The translations under genes were made by a program, and so were the position numbers. Source: a bacterium HR37 (GTDB lineage Bacteria; Desulfobacterota_D; UBA1144; Nemesobacterales; CSP1-2). Taken from it: a stretch of DNA of 64,000 bases. The notes under the pieces are model-generated. The model had not been told where the DNA came from, did no database searches, and saw only the letters and a list, made by a program, of their open reading frames with translations. Positions within the stretch are counted from its first letter, which is position 1. Each line of letters begins with the position of its first letter. The stretch lies in contig BEIN01000004.1 in assembly GCA_002898375.1 (NCBI GenBank), positions 1-64,000 of the forward strand. The letters are read 5' to 3'. Positions 44,185 through 53,949 of the stretch are shown one piece after another.

Positions 44185-44787
44185 ATGATAAGACTATATG
44201 ACCATCCCCTTTCTGGAAACTGCTATAAAGTAAGACTTGCCTTGAACCAACTTGGGGTGGAGTATGAAAAGGTTACAGTTGATATTTTTAAAGGGGAGCA
44301 GAATAGTCCAGAGTTTGTTGCCCTAAATCCCAATAGAAAGATTCCTGTCCTGGTTGATAATGGCTTTGTTATCTGGGAGTCAAATGCCATACTGCTTTAT
44401 CTCGGAAAGAGGTTTTCTCCAAACCGTATCTATTCGGATGAACCAAAAACCTTTGGAAGGATATGCCAGTGGCTGCTTTTCGGAAAGACAACGCTTGACC
44501 CGGCTCTTGCAAGAGCACGTTTTATGACAAGGTTTGTCCCAGAAGAAGCCAGAGACCCAAAGGAGCTGGAGGCACTTCGCGAATCAGGCAGGGTAGCTTT
44601 AGGGGTTTTAAATGAGCATCTAAAGGAAAACGAGTTTCTTGCAGGCTCTTATTCTATAGCAGATATTGGTTGCTTTGCCTATGTGAGCACAGCCGAGGAA
44701 GGCGGGGTTAGCCTTTCAGACTTTCCGGCGGTTAAGAGATGGTGTGAAAGGGTTTGTTCCCAACCGGGATACATACCTATATACTGA
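44185..44787 (+). CDS. Glutathione S-transferase family protein
   Basis: The product has 200 residues from the ATG at 44185, behind GGGAG; an in-frame TTG at 44179 is less likely. The N-terminal thioredoxin-like domain has IRLYDHPLSGNCYKVRLAL, the cis-Pro segment NPNRKIPVLVDNG and ESNAILLYL. The C-terminal helical domain has YSIADIGCFAYV. It resembles beta-class/YfcG-like GSTs; the substrate and thiol are unknown. It starts three bases after the thioesterase stop. Confidence 0.88.
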   Translation: MIRLYDHPLSGNCYKVRLALNQLGVEYEKVTVDIFKGEQNSPEFVALNPNRKIPVLVDNGFVIWESNAILLYLGKRFSPNRIYSDEPKTFGRICQWLLFGKTTLDPALARARFMTRFVPEEARDPKELEALRESGRVALGVLNEHLKENEFLAGSYSIADIGCFAYVSTAEEGGVSLSDFPAVKRWCERVCSQPGYIPIY

Positions 44788-44906
44788 TTGGCTTTTTCTG
44801 CTCGTACAGATAACTGTTTAAATCCATAGTTTGGTGTAGGTGGATTCGTTTATCCCTTTGGTTTTTGTGGTAAAATTGTAGAAGAAACTAAGTAGTTTGT
44901 CTTTTT

Positions 44907-47900
44907 ATGGCTTTAGAAGGTATTTTATCCAGCTTTAAAAAATGCCTTGAGCACTTGCCTGTCCCTGCCTTCAAATTTGATTTCCAAGGAATAATAAGGT
45001 TCTGTAACAGCAGGTTTGAGGCACTGTTTGGATATAATCCCCAGGAGGTTATCGGTAAGCATGTATCAAGCTTTGGTATCCGTCTGGATAATGCAGACGA
45101 TATAAGTAAGCTATTTACGGGTCTTAATTTACGGTACTTTCCCGGTGAGTTTGTAACAAAGGATGGAAAAGCCCTTATATGTGAGTGCCTTTGTATTCCT
45201 GTTTTAGATGATGAGGGAAAGAGCGTGGGTATATTATCACTGGTAAGGGAGATAGACCCACAGCAGAAAGTATTGGATAGGGAAGCAAGGCAGCTTGAGC
45301 TATTTAAGAAGGCTCTTGAGTATGCGGGTGAGGCTCTCTTTATTACCGATGTCTATGGCTCTATTGAGTGGGTTAATCCAGCATTTACCTCAATTACAGG
45401 TTACACGTTTGAGGAGGCGGTAGGGCAGAATCCAAGGATTTTAAAATCCGGGGTTCACCCACGGGAGTTCTATGAGCGGTTCTGGAATCACATACTTTCC
45501 GGAAATGTGTGGAAAGGGGTTTTTGTAAACAGGCGAAAAAACGGTGAGATATACTATGACGAGCGTACCATTGCCCCTGTATTTGATACGAAGGGACGTA
45601 TAACCCACTTTGTTGCTATAGGGGAAGATATTACCAGAAGGATTCAGGCAGAAGAATCCCTAAGGGCGTACTCTGCACATCTGGAGGTTAGGAACCGCAT
45701 CCTTAGCTTTCTTCTTGAAAAAAGGGATTTAAATGAGTTGCTTGTTTGTATACTGGAGGAGGCTTTAACCCTTACCGGGGTTGAGTTTGGAGGAATTCAC
45801 TTTGTAGAAGATGGAAAGGTGGTTCTAAAGGTGTGGAGGGGTATTTCCGATGAATTCCGCTCCCACGTGCTCTTTTATCCTGTTGGTGATATTCCTTTCT
45901 GGATGAAAGAGGAGCGGGTAGTTCATGAGAGGTTAAGTGAGGATGGGGTTACTCCTGAATTTGCCAAACAAGAGGGCATTCAGTCATGGGCGTGTATACC
46001 TTTTGTCCTGCCCACCGGTGAGTTTGTAGGGGCACTTATGTTGGGAAGCCGTAAGTATGGGGTGTTTGATGAGGAGAAGGTAGATGTTCTTAGGGGGGTA
46101 AAGCCGTTACTTTCTCATGCTATCTGGCATGCCAAGGTATATAGTGAATCCCAAAAGCGTCTGTTAAGGCTGGAGGTTCTGCGAAACATTGATCGAGCCA
46201 TAATTCAGCATCTTGATTTAAAAGATGTGGTTAACGTGGTTTTAAGTGGTGTTCCTAGGGATTTAGGAGCGGATGCAGTTGCTTTAAGCCTTTTTGATAA
46301 GACGGAGACGCAACTCTACACTTTTTCCATGCGTCTTCCTAACGGTACCGTTATAGATAAAGAGGCCTTTAGGTTATCAGAGGGGTTACTTTACTGGCTC
46401 GTGGAGGAGAAAAAGCCTGTTATCATCTATGACCTTAGCACCGACCCACGTATGCAGATGTATAGGGAAATAATACACAGGTGGAAACTCGTTTCTTATC
46501 TGGGTGTTCCCCTTGTTTCCAAAAACAGGACAATCGGGGTTCTTCACCTTTTTACGGTTCGCCCGAAGGTTTTTGAGAGCGAGGATATAGAGTTCTTTAC
46601 GACCCTTGCGGGCCAAGCAGCAATTGCTTTTGAAAACGTCAGGATGTATCAAGAGATTTACAGAAAATCGAGGGTTTTAGAAGAGCTACTAAACGTTCAA
46701 TCCACCTTCTCAACGGTCCCTGTTAGAGATCTACCTCAGGTTATTTTAAATACCGCCAGGACAAGCCTTCAGGTTGAGAAAGCCGATTTCTATATTTACG
46801 ATAAATCGACAAACACACTTAGGCTCGCTGCATGTAGTGGGTTTTCCACAAATCGCTTAGAGGCATGTCTCTTAGAACCGGCAAGTATCGTTAAGCTGGG
46901 GGAGGGAATTATAGGTAGAGCAGCTCTTGAACGCAGGGCAACCTACATCGGGGATATTGAGTCTGAACCCGGATGGAGAGGGTTTTCACTAGATTCTTTA
47001 GAGTCCATACGTTCGGCATACATCTTGCCTCTTGAGGTATTTGAAGAGCTTATGGGTGTGGTTGTTCTTTTCTCTTCTAAGGTAAACGGTTTTTCTGAGT
47101 TTGAGATGGAGCTTGCTAATTTGTTTTCCCATTACATGGCAGTAGGTATGAGAATGGCACTTTTGATTGATGAGTTAAGGGAAACAAACAAGTTGCTTAG
47201 ACAGGCTCAGGAGACCCTTATTGGGCAGGAACGCTTAAAGGCTTTGGGACAGATGGCAAGCGGTATTGTTCATGACATAAACAACGCTTTGGTTCCTGTT
47301 ATGCTATCTGCTGATATACTTGCAAAGTATACAGATGAAAGCATAAAGAAGGTAGCCAGTGGCTTAAAGCGTACGGCTGAGGATATGGCAAGAACCGTGG
47401 AGCGACTACGCTTTTTTTATGCTCCCAGGTTAAAGGAGGAAAATATAGAGTCTTTAGATTTAAACGAAACTGTGCATGAGGTTCTTGAGTCAACAAGGCC
47501 ACGCTGGTATGACATCCCTCAAAGAGAGGGTATTACCATAGAGACCGTTTTGGAATTGGATGATACTCTCCCTGTTATATCTGGTATCGGTTCAGAAATA
47601 AGGGAGGCTTTGATAAACATCTTATTTAATGCTGTGGATGCGATTACCTATAAGGGAGAGAAAAAGGGTATTATAACCATTAAAACTTATAAGACCCAGA
47701 GTGGATTGGTTCTTGAGGTTACGGATAGTGGGATTGGTATGGATGAGGAAACAAAGCGCAGGGTTTTTGAGCCCTTCTTTACAACAAAGGGAAAGCATGG
47801 TTCGGGACTCGGGTTGTCAATGGTCTACGGTATCATGAAACGCCATGATGGTACAGTGGAGATTGAGAGTGAGCCTGGCAGGGGAACAACTGTAAGACTC

Positions 47901-48344
47901 ATTTTTCCTTTAAAACTACCCATCAATGCGGAGGTAAAAAGAAAAGAACCCAAGTCCATTATTGTTATCCCACCCCTTAGGGTGCTTCTTGTGGATGATG
48001 ACATTGGTGTGCGCTCAGTTATTAGAGAGACTCTTAAGGGGTTTGGACACAGCATAGAGGAGGCATCCAGCGGTGAAGAAGCACTGGAGAAATTTAGAGA
48101 AGCTCTCATACAAGGTAGCCCTTATCAACTTGTTATTACTGACCTGGGTATGCCGGGGGTTGGAGGATTCGAAGTGGTAAGGCAGGTAAAGAGTATAGAG
48201 CCTGCTATACCCGTTATAGTTTTAACAGGATGGGGTGGTGATATAGAGGTAGAATACGCAGACCGTGTTTTGGAGAAGCCCGTTGATCTGCAGAAGCTTA
48301 TAGATACCATTGCTCTGGTTATAAGCTTAAAATCGGGAAAGTAA
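44907..48344 (+). CDS. Hybrid sensor histidine kinase (PAS-PAS-GAF-GAF-GAF-HisKA-HATPase-REC)
   Basis: The 1145-residue cytoplasmic protein lacks membrane segments. Order: PAS about 10-115 (FKFDFQGIIRFCNSRFEALF), PAS/PAC about 135-245 (FITDVYGSIEWVNPAF), three GAF domains (about 265-405, 420-575, 590-745), HisKA with phospho-acceptor His789 (ASGIVHDINNALV), HATPase with the N box at about 908 (NILFNAVDAI), DSGIGMDEETKRRVFEPFF and GSGLGLSMVYG. A receiver follows with acidic pair VDDD, phospho-acceptor Asp1079 (ITDLGMPG) and Lys in EKPVD. PAS and GAF modules sense redox, light or small molecules. No cognate regulator is adjacent; nhaA lies 124 bases downstream. Confidence 0.93.
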   Translation: MALEGILSSFKKCLEHLPVPAFKFDFQGIIRFCNSRFEALFGYNPQEVIGKHVSSFGIRLDNADDISKLFTGLNLRYFPGEFVTKDGKALICECLCIPVLDDEGKSVGILSLVREIDPQQKVLDREARQLELFKKALEYAGEALFITDVYGSIEWVNPAFTSITGYTFEEAVGQNPRILKSGVHPREFYERFWNHILSGNVWKGVFVNRRKNGEIYYDERTIAPVFDTKGRITHFVAIGEDITRRIQAEESLRAYSAHLEVRNRILSFLLEKRDLNELLVCILEEALTLTGVEFGGIHFVEDGKVVLKVWRGISDEFRSHVLFYPVGDIPFWMKEERVVHERLSEDGVTPEFAKQEGIQSWACIPFVLPTGEFVGALMLGSRKYGVFDEEKVDVLRGVKPLLSHAIWHAKVYSESQKRLLRLEVLRNIDRAIIQHLDLKDVVNVVLSGVPRDLGADAVALSLFDKTETQLYTFSMRLPNGTVIDKEAFRLSEGLLYWLVEEKKPVIIYDLSTDPRMQMYREIIHRWKLVSYLGVPLVSKNRTIGVLHLFTVRPKVFESEDIEFFTTLAGQAAIAFENVRMYQEIYRKSRVLEELLNVQSTFSTVPVRDLPQVILNTARTSLQVEKADFYIYDKSTNTLRLAACSGFSTNRLEACLLEPASIVKLGEGIIGRAALERRATYIGDIESEPGWRGFSLDSLESIRSAYILPLEVFEELMGVVVLFSSKVNGFSEFEMELANLFSHYMAVGMRMALLIDELRETNKLLRQAQETLIGQERLKALGQMASGIVHDINNALVPVMLSADILAKYTDESIKKVASGLKRTAEDMARTVERLRFFYAPRLKEENIESLDLNETVHEVLESTRPRWYDIPQREGITIETVLELDDTLPVISGIGSEIREALINILFNAVDAITYKGEKKGIITIKTYKTQSGLVLEVTDSGIGMDEETKRRVFEPFFTTKGKHGSGLGLSMVYGIMKRHDGTVEIESEPGRGTTVRLIFPLKLPINAEVKRKEPKSIIVIPPLRVLLVDDDIGVRSVIRETLKGFGHSIEEASSGEEALEKFREALIQGSPYQLVITDLGMPGVGGFEVVRQVKSIEPAIPVIVLTGWGGDIEVEYADRVLEKPVDLQKLIDTIALVISLKSGK

Positions 48345-48468
48345 ATTAGCTATTTCTTAAATCCACAACAACCAGTGCATCCTGCTTTCTTTTCTTATTT
48401 CCTGCTGTTAAAATGATTACCTTCCTAAGAAAAACAGGTATCTGGTAGAGGGGAGAGTTTAAGTAAAT

Positions 48469-49782
48469 ATGATAGGGGAAAAAACGTTGTCCATGGAACG
48501 GGTAATGCGTCCTTTTCAGGAGTTTATAAGGTTAGAGGCATCAGGAGGTATACTTCTTCTACTTTGCACCTTAATAGCACTTATATGGGCCAATTCACCT
48601 TGGTCTGAAGCCTACTTCAGCCTCTGGCAGACCAAACTAAAGATCGGTATAGGTAGTTTTGTTATAGATAAGCCCCTAATCCTTTGGATTAACGATGGGC
48701 TTATGGCAATGTTCTTTTTTGTTATTGGTCTTGAGATAAAACGTGAGTTGTTAGTTGGAGAACTTGCTTCTTTAAGGAATGCTGCTCTTCCTATCGTTGC
48801 AGCTTTAGGCGGTATGCTGGTTCCTGCACTGCTTTATACATCCCTTAATTTAAGGGAAGCAGGGGCCTCTGGCTGGGGAATTCCTATGGCTACAGATATT
48901 GCTTTTGTACTTGGCATTCTGGCTTTACTGGGCAAGAGGGTACCCATTGCTCTAAAAGTGTTTATAACCTCCATTGCAATCGTAGATGATATTGGGGCTG
49001 TTTTGGTTATCGCTTTCTTCTATACCTCTCAGATCTACTGGTCTAACCTTATTGTTGGTGCTTTGTTTCTATTAGCTCTTATTGCAGCTAACAGGATGGG
49101 GGTTAGGCATCCTCTGGTATACGCTGTTTTAGGTGTAGGTGGGCTTTGGCTTGCTTTCCTTATGTCAGGGGTTCACGCTACTATAGCGGGGGTGCTTTCA
49201 GCAATGACGATTCCGGCTAGCCCAAGAATTGGAAGAGAGGAATTCCTTGAGAAAACCCGCTACCTCATAGAGAGGGTTGAGAGTGCAGGTGCCAACGAAG
49301 AAAACATCCTTCTAAGTAAGGAACAGCAAAAGACAATGGAGGCACTTGAAAAAGCCAGCAAGCTAAGACAAACACCTCTACAGAGGCTGGAACACCTTTT
49401 GCATCCGTGGGTAACGTTTTTAGTGATGCCACTTTTTGCCCTTGCAAACGCAGGTGTTTCTATAGGTGGAGATATATTGGAGACTTTTAGGAGTCCGTTA
49501 ACCCTTGGAATAGTGCTTGGTTTGGTTCTTGGTAAGCAGATAGGGATTACCCTTTTTTCCTGGATTGCTGTTAGAACGAACCTTGTCACTTTACCTTCTG
49601 GGGTAAACTGGCGACAGATCTATGGAGTTGGGTGGCTGGCAGGGATTGGTTTTACCATGTCTCTTTTTATAGCTGGTCTTGCCTTTGAGGATAGTACGCT
49701 TGTTGATAAGGCAAAGCTTGGAATTCTTGCCGGATCCCTAATTTCAGGAATTGGAGGCTGGATTATCCTCAAAAAAACATGA
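48469..49782 (+). CDS. nhaA: Na+/H+ antiporter NhaA
   Basis: The product has 437 residues with 12 predicted membrane segments. It exchanges internal Na+ for H+ and handles alkaline or salt stress. Family hallmarks: FFFVIGLEIKRELLVGEL near 80, the ion-binding Asp in MATDIAFVLGIL and the Asp pair in SIAIVDDIGAVLVIAFFY, and late GIGFTMSLFIAGLAF. The cytoplasmic linker near 265-300 is longer than in E. coli. GGGGAG lies upstream. It is the last core gene before the island; the tRNA-like fragment begins 12 bases after its stop. Confidence 0.95.
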   Translation: MIGEKTLSMERVMRPFQEFIRLEASGGILLLLCTLIALIWANSPWSEAYFSLWQTKLKIGIGSFVIDKPLILWINDGLMAMFFFVIGLEIKRELLVGELASLRNAALPIVAALGGMLVPALLYTSLNLREAGASGWGIPMATDIAFVLGILALLGKRVPIALKVFITSIAIVDDIGAVLVIAFFYTSQIYWSNLIVGALFLLALIAANRMGVRHPLVYAVLGVGGLWLAFLMSGVHATIAGVLSAMTIPASPRIGREEFLEKTRYLIERVESAGANEENILLSKEQQKTMEALEKASKLRQTPLQRLEHLLHPWVTFLVMPLFALANAGVSIGGDILETFRSPLTLGIVLGLVLGKQIGITLFSWIAVRTNLVTLPSGVNWRQIYGVGWLAGIGFTMSLFIAGLAFEDSTLVDKAKLGILAGSLISGIGGWIILKKT

Positions 49783-49794
49783 TGTTAATTTACT

Positions 49795-49822
49795 TGGGGC
49801 GGTAAACAGGGTTTGAACCCGT
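49795..49822 (-). repeat. tRNA 3'-end fragment, candidate left attachment site of the island
   Basis: On the minus strand these 28 bases form a paired T arm (ACGGG-TTCAAAC-CCTGT), the acceptor 3' strand TTACCGC, a discriminator C and CCA. They match 22 of 28 positions of the tRNA-Gly 3' end at 60326-60353 in the same orientation; weaker similarity runs to about 49831. No D or anticodon arm is present. It fits an attL-like direct repeat left by tRNA-targeted integration, but the divergence also allows a pseudogene of another tRNA. Confidence 0.6.
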
Positions 49823-49866
49823 AGCCTTTCCGGTTCTGGATACTTAACTTACGATATAGTTTGTAG

Positions 49867-50070
49867 TTGCTAAGCGGAGAGAAAGAATTTAAGGAAAGGG
49901 CAATCTGGAATGCCTGTTCTGCATATTACGGTTTAAGCTATACTATGGTTAGGATACTTAAGGAAGAAAATAGATATCTGGTAATAAAGAATATCAATAG
50001 AGAATATAATCCAACAAAAAGAATAAAGTATATAAAAAAAGATTGCAAATTATCGGAAAATGGAATATAA
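49867..50070 (+). CDS. Small AT-rich ORF, doubtful
   Basis: This 67-codon frame starts at TTG with no clear ribosome site and is rich in Lys, Tyr and Ile. No family is recognised. Its base composition is much more AT-rich than the chromosome, like other island DNA, so it may be a fragment. The remaining DNA between the tRNA fragment and the DUF2703 gene (about 49823-49866 and 50071-50144) shows nothing I can name. Confidence 0.25.
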   Translation: MLSGEKEFKERAIWNACSAYYGLSYTMVRILKEENRYLVIKNINREYNPTKRIKYIKKDCKLSENGI

Positions 50071-50144
50071 TGAAGCAACCATGTATCGCTTTTCATATAT
50101 CTTCTTGATCCGATGTATTAACGGGTCTGGCAAGTGGTTTCTAA

Positions 50145-50599
50145 TTGACTTTAAAAGGGTTTTATAAATTGGAGAGGAAGAAAAAAATACTGAAAATTAA
50201 ATGGCAACGCTTGGTTCCTGAGGGAGAAACATGTCCAAGATGCGGATCAACAGAGAAGGAACTTGATAAAGCAATTCTCATTCTCAAGAAATCCCTTGCT
50301 CCGTTGGGTATTGAAGTAGAGCTGGAAAAAGAAGAGCTTTCTCTTTCAGAGTTTAAAAAGGATCCTTTACGATCAATCGAATTTGGATTAACAACCTTTC
50401 AATAGAAGATTACATTGGAGGAAAGGTTGGCCAAAATCCTTGTTGTGGTGTTTGCTGGCCCCACGAGTGTAGAAGTGTTGAAATGGAGGGAAGGACATAC
50501 GAAACAATTCCATCGGAGGTAATAGTAAAAGCAGGGCTTTTTGCTGCTTTACAACTGGTTGATGCAAGAGGAGGATGTTTTGGAGGCAATAGGAATTAA
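50145..50599 (+). pseudogene. DUF2703 family protein, frameshifted
   Basis: The first frame (from TTG 50145 or 50169) encodes a DUF2703-like start with KIKWQRLVPEGETCPRCGST, SLAPLGIEVELEKEELSLSE and FKKDPLRS. It then leaves the family pattern at about 50375. The next frame continues it: RIWINNLSIEDYIGGKVGQN, PCCGVC...HECRSVEMEGRTYETI, VIVKAGLFAALQLV, ending TAA at 50597-50599. A missing A in the CAAT at 50374-50377 (ancestral CAAAT, coding SNRIW) explains it. Family proteins are small Cys-rich (CPRC, CCxVC) proteins of unknown, probably redox or metal, function. It could be a real mutation or a sequencing error. Confidence 0.75.
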
Positions 50600-50691
50600 A
50601 ACATGCTCTTTAGTAACTCTTCTTAGAAAACCTGGCGGAGATTTCGCAGGCTGTGTCAAAAATGTAAAATATGCTACATGGAGGTGAAATC

Positions 50692-52881
50692 ATGAAGGAT
50701 GAAAAACTTAAACCAAGAAAGAGGTGGATAACCGATTGGTGGCCAAATAGGCTGAATTTGAAGATTCTAAGACAGAACTGTCCAGACTCAAATCCTTATG
50801 GAAAAGATTACGATTACATCAAGGAGGTTCGGGAACTTGATGTTGATGCTGTTATAAAGGACTTAAAGGAGTTGATGAGAAATTCGCAGGACTGGTGGCC
50901 TGCTGATTATGGGCATTATGGCCCGCTTTTTATCCGCCTTGCATGGCATAGTGCTGGAAGCTACAGAATCCATGATGGCAGAGGAGGAGCCAGAGATGGT
51001 AGCATTCGCTTTGCACCGAGAATAAACTGGCCTGACAACATAGCACTTGATAAGGCTATAAGATTACTGTGGCCGATAAAGAAGAAATACGGCAGAAAGT
51101 TATCGTGGGCTGATCTGATAATTTTATCTGGCACGGTGGCGTTTGAGGATATGGGGGTAAAAATCCTTGGTTTTTCCCTAGGCAGGGAGGATATCTTTGA
51201 GCCTGATGAAAGCCCAGACTGGGGACCTGAGGAAGAGATGCTTACAGCAAAACGAGGGGAAAAGACAGATATTGAAAGGCCGCTAGCTGCTACGGAAATG
51301 GGGCTGATTTATGTCAATCCAGAGGGACCAGGGGGGAATCCTGACCCGGTTGAGTCTGCAAAGGAGATAAGAGAAATCTTTGCCAGAATGGGAATGAATG
51401 ATGAGGATACGGTTGCTTTGATTGCTGGAGGGCATTCCTTTGGAAAGTGCCACGGTGCTGGCCCAATAGACTACCTTGGCCCAGACCCGAGTTCCTCACC
51501 GATAGAGCAGCAGGGATTGGGATGGAAATATAACTACCGCAGTGGAAAGGGTCCAGATACCTTTACATCAGGCTTTGAGCTTACCTGGAGTCCCACCCCC
51601 ACTAAGTTTGGCCTTCACTATCTCAGAATGCTTTTCCAGTACGAGTGGGAGCTTGAGAAGAGTCCCGCTGGTAAATATCAGTGGGTTGCAAAGGATGCTC
51701 CTGAAATCATCCCGGATGCACATGATCATACGAAGAAGCACAAACCAGGGATGCTCACCGCAGATATGGCTTTGAGATTTGATCCAATTTATGCAGAGAT
51801 ATGCAAAAGATTCCTTGAAGATCCCCAAGAGTTCGAGAGGGCTTTTGCAAGGGCCTGGTTTAAACTAACTCACAGGGACATGGGGCCAAAAAGCTGCTAT
51901 ATCGGTCCTTACGTTCCAGAGGAGGAATTTATTTGGCAGGATCCCCTTCCAAAACAAGATTACGGGTTAATTGATGAGAGTGATATCGAGGTGCTTAAAA
52001 AAAGGATTCTTGAATCCGGACTAAGAATCTCCCAGCAGGTTTACACTGCCTGGTCTTCAGCTTCCACTTACAGAGATGCTGATAGAAGAGGTGGGGCAAA
52101 CGGAGCAAGAATAAGACTTTCCCCTATGAATCAGTGGGAGGTAAATCATCCTGAGGATTTAAAGAAGGTAGTTGGTGTGTATGAGAGGATCCAGAAAGAG
52201 TTTAACGAGGAACAAAAGAATAGAGGCAGCAATAAAAGAGTTTCCATCGCTGATCTTATAGTTCTGGGTGGCTGTGCTGCAATAGAGGCTGCTGCCAGGA
52301 AAGCAGGATTCAATGTAAAGGTTCCCTTTATCCCCGGAAGAGTGGATGCAACGCAGGATATGGTTGAAGAGGAGTTTTACAAGGAGATAGAACCTTTTGC
52401 CGATGGCTTTAGAAACTACTTCAAACATGTTGACAGAATCGATGAGAGAAGTGTTTACACAACTCCAGAGTATTTCCTTGTGGATAAAGCACAGCTTATG
52501 AAACTCACGGTGCCCGAGATGGTTGTACTTACAGGTGGTCTTAGGGTACTTGGGGCTGTTTACAGATACGAAAGACACGGTGTTTTAACGGATACCCCTG
52601 AAACTCTTACCAACGATTTCTTTGTAAACCTCCTTGATATGGGAATAGAGTGGAGACCGGCAGATGGAAATCGCTACCTATTTGAGGGATACAACAGAAA
52701 AACCGGTAAGCTAACGTGGAGTGCAACAAGGGTTGACCTTATCTTTGGGCATCACGAAGAATTAAGAACTGTTGCTGAGGTTTACGCATCTGATGATGCC
52801 AGGGAGAAGTTCGTTCAGGACTTTATAACAGCGTGGGATAAGGTCATGAACCTTGACAGGTTCGATATAAAATTAGCCTGA
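50692..52881 (+). CDS. katG: Catalase-peroxidase
   Basis: The product has 729 residues from the ATG at 50692, six bases after GGAGGTG; an in-frame ATG at 50671 lies before that site. It dismutates H2O2 and has peroxidase activity with haem b. Distal residues Arg82, Trp85 and His86 ([10 protein letters not shown]), proximal His248 (GGHSFGK) and the cross-linked trio Trp85, Tyr207 (LIYVNPEG) and Met233 (ARMGMND), spaced as in M. tuberculosis KatG, are present. The C-terminal half is the usual duplicated inactive domain. No signal peptide. It lies alone in the island, so it was probably gained by transfer and implies exposure to oxygen or H2O2. Confidence 0.96.
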   Translation: MKDEKLKPRKRWITDWWPNRLNLKILRQNCPDSNPYGKDYDYIKEVRELDVDAVIKDLKELMRNSQDWWPADYGHYGPLFIRLAWHSAGSYRIHDGRGGARDGSIRFAPRINWPDNIALDKAIRLLWPIKKKYGRKLSWADLIILSGTVAFEDMGVKILGFSLGREDIFEPDESPDWGPEEEMLTAKRGEKTDIERPLAATEMGLIYVNPEGPGGNPDPVESAKEIREIFARMGMNDEDTVALIAGGHSFGKCHGAGPIDYLGPDPSSSPIEQQGLGWKYNYRSGKGPDTFTSGFELTWSPTPTKFGLHYLRMLFQYEWELEKSPAGKYQWVAKDAPEIIPDAHDHTKKHKPGMLTADMALRFDPIYAEICKRFLEDPQEFERAFARAWFKLTHRDMGPKSCYIGPYVPEEEFIWQDPLPKQDYGLIDESDIEVLKKRILESGLRISQQVYTAWSSASTYRDADRRGGANGARIRLSPMNQWEVNHPEDLKKVVGVYERIQKEFNEEQKNRGSNKRVSIADLIVLGGCAAIEAAARKAGFNVKVPFIPGRVDATQDMVEEEFYKEIEPFADGFRNYFKHVDRIDERSVYTTPEYFLVDKAQLMKLTVPEMVVLTGGLRVLGAVYRYERHGVLTDTPETLTNDFFVNLLDMGIEWRPADGNRYLFEGYNRKTGKLTWSATRVDLIFGHHEELRTVAEVYASDDAREKFVQDFITAWDKVMNLDRFDIKLA

Positions 52882-53124
52882 ATCCGTGTGGCGTTTGGGA
52901 CTCTTAGCCCTTTGGGTTGTCTAACAGGTGGTATGTAGCTAGTGGCTGTTGCTTGCCCGAGTTTTCATCGTTTACGTTCTATAACGTTAGGCGGGATAGC
53001 CATGGTGTAGGAAACGAACGATAAACGCTTTCTTGGACACCTATTTTATGAAACCAAGTTTCCAGCTAAGTAACGATTTTTTTAAAATTGGCTTGCAAAG
53101 GTAGAAATAGAATGACTCTTTTCT

Positions 53125-53481
53125 TTAAAACTCGTAGCTCCATCCTTCTTTTTCCAGTATCCGTTTTACACTTTCCTCAAGTTTAGGAATCTCTTTTTCA
53201 ATAATAGTCCAAACAATCTCAAGACTTATACCAAAATAAAAGTGAATAAGTTTGTCTCTCATTCCAGCTATCTTTTTCCAATCAACCTCTGGGTGCTTGT
53301 TCCTTAGGTTATAAGAGACATGCTTTACTGCTTCACCAATAACCTCTATGTTTCTTATAACCGCATCCTGCTTCTCTTCACTTCTCAAAAATGCTTCATA
53401 ACTCAAACCTCTAGTGTAGTTCTTTATCCTTCTACATGCTTCAAGAATATCCATAAGGAACTCCCTATCACCTCTACGCAT
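53125..53481 (-). CDS. hepT: HepT-like HEPN RNase toxin (DUF86)
   Basis: The product has 118 residues. The DUF86/HepT signature is clear: the start [21 protein letters not shown] and, near residue 80, [13 protein letters not shown], with the RNase motif R-X4-H-X-Y/F. HepT cleaves or blocks tRNA until neutralised. The antitoxin-type nucleotidyltransferase gene is immediately upstream and overlaps by eight bases. It is part of the accessory island and could stabilise it. Confidence 0.88.
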   Translation of the reverse strand: MRRGDREFLMDILEACRRIKNYTRGLSYEAFLRSEEKQDAVIRNIEVIGEAVKHVSYNLRNKHPEVDWKKIAGMRDKLIHFYFGISLEIVWTIIEKEIPKLEESVKRILEKEGWSYEF

Positions 53482-53782
53482 AAATCACGCTTCTTTTTAT
53501 CTCCTCTTTTATATGGGGAATCCTTATTGTTTCAACGCCATCTTTTGTAACAAGATCTATTTTCCTGCCAAAAAGTTTTTCAAGATATTCAATAAGCCCA
53601 AGATACCTTTCATAGGTTAGAGATTCCATATCAAACTCCACATATATATCTATATCACTTTCAGAGGTTTGCTCTCCCCTTGCATAGGATCCATAAACAC
53701 CTATTTTCTTTACAGAAAAGCATCTGATAAGTTCTTCTTTATGCTCCTTTAGTTTTCTCAATATAGTTTCCATGTCTTTCAT
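53474..53782 (-). CDS. mntA: MntA-like nucleotidyltransferase antitoxin
   Basis: The product has 102 residues with the MNT signature [20 protein letters not shown] (GSYARG...SDxD) and a third acid in VEFDME/KIDLVT. In characterised MntA-HepT pairs, MntA AMPylates the toxin next to its RNase motif and so inactivates it. The order here, antitoxin then toxin, is the standard one, unlike module 1 at 1.6-2.3 kb. Confidence 0.88.
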   Translation of the reverse strand: MKDMETILRKLKEHKEELIRCFSVKKIGVYGSYARGEQTSESDIDIYVEFDMESLTYERYLGLIEYLEKLFGRKIDLVTKDGVETIRIPHIKEEIKRSVIYA

Positions 53783-53949
53783 AGTTTCAATCCCAATTAA
53801 TTCCTTCAGTTTTACAAATCAAATTGCCTTTTTAAGTAACCCCTTTTATCCACCCGTTAGGTCAGATATCTATAATTCCTAATTATATAGATTATATAGC
53901 AATAACGTAACTTTTTATAGTGGAACTAATATTTACCATACAGGGTTAA

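Noticed and set aside
44185-44787. GST and thioesterase as part of an aromatic-degradation operon.
   Set aside because: They follow gyrA directly and no ring-cleavage or CoA-ligase genes are near; the context is only a small housekeeping run.
48345-48468. A sodium or lithium riboswitch (nhaA motif) upstream of nhaA.
   Set aside because: I could not find the conserved paired core of the known nhaA motifs in this 124-base gap.
52919-52992. Integron attC-like site: GTCTAAC and GTTAGGC 74 bases apart, downstream of katG.
   Set aside because: The outer boxes fit the attC consensus, but the arms between them do not pair into the required hairpin, no integron integrase is in the window, and there is no matching site upstream of katG.
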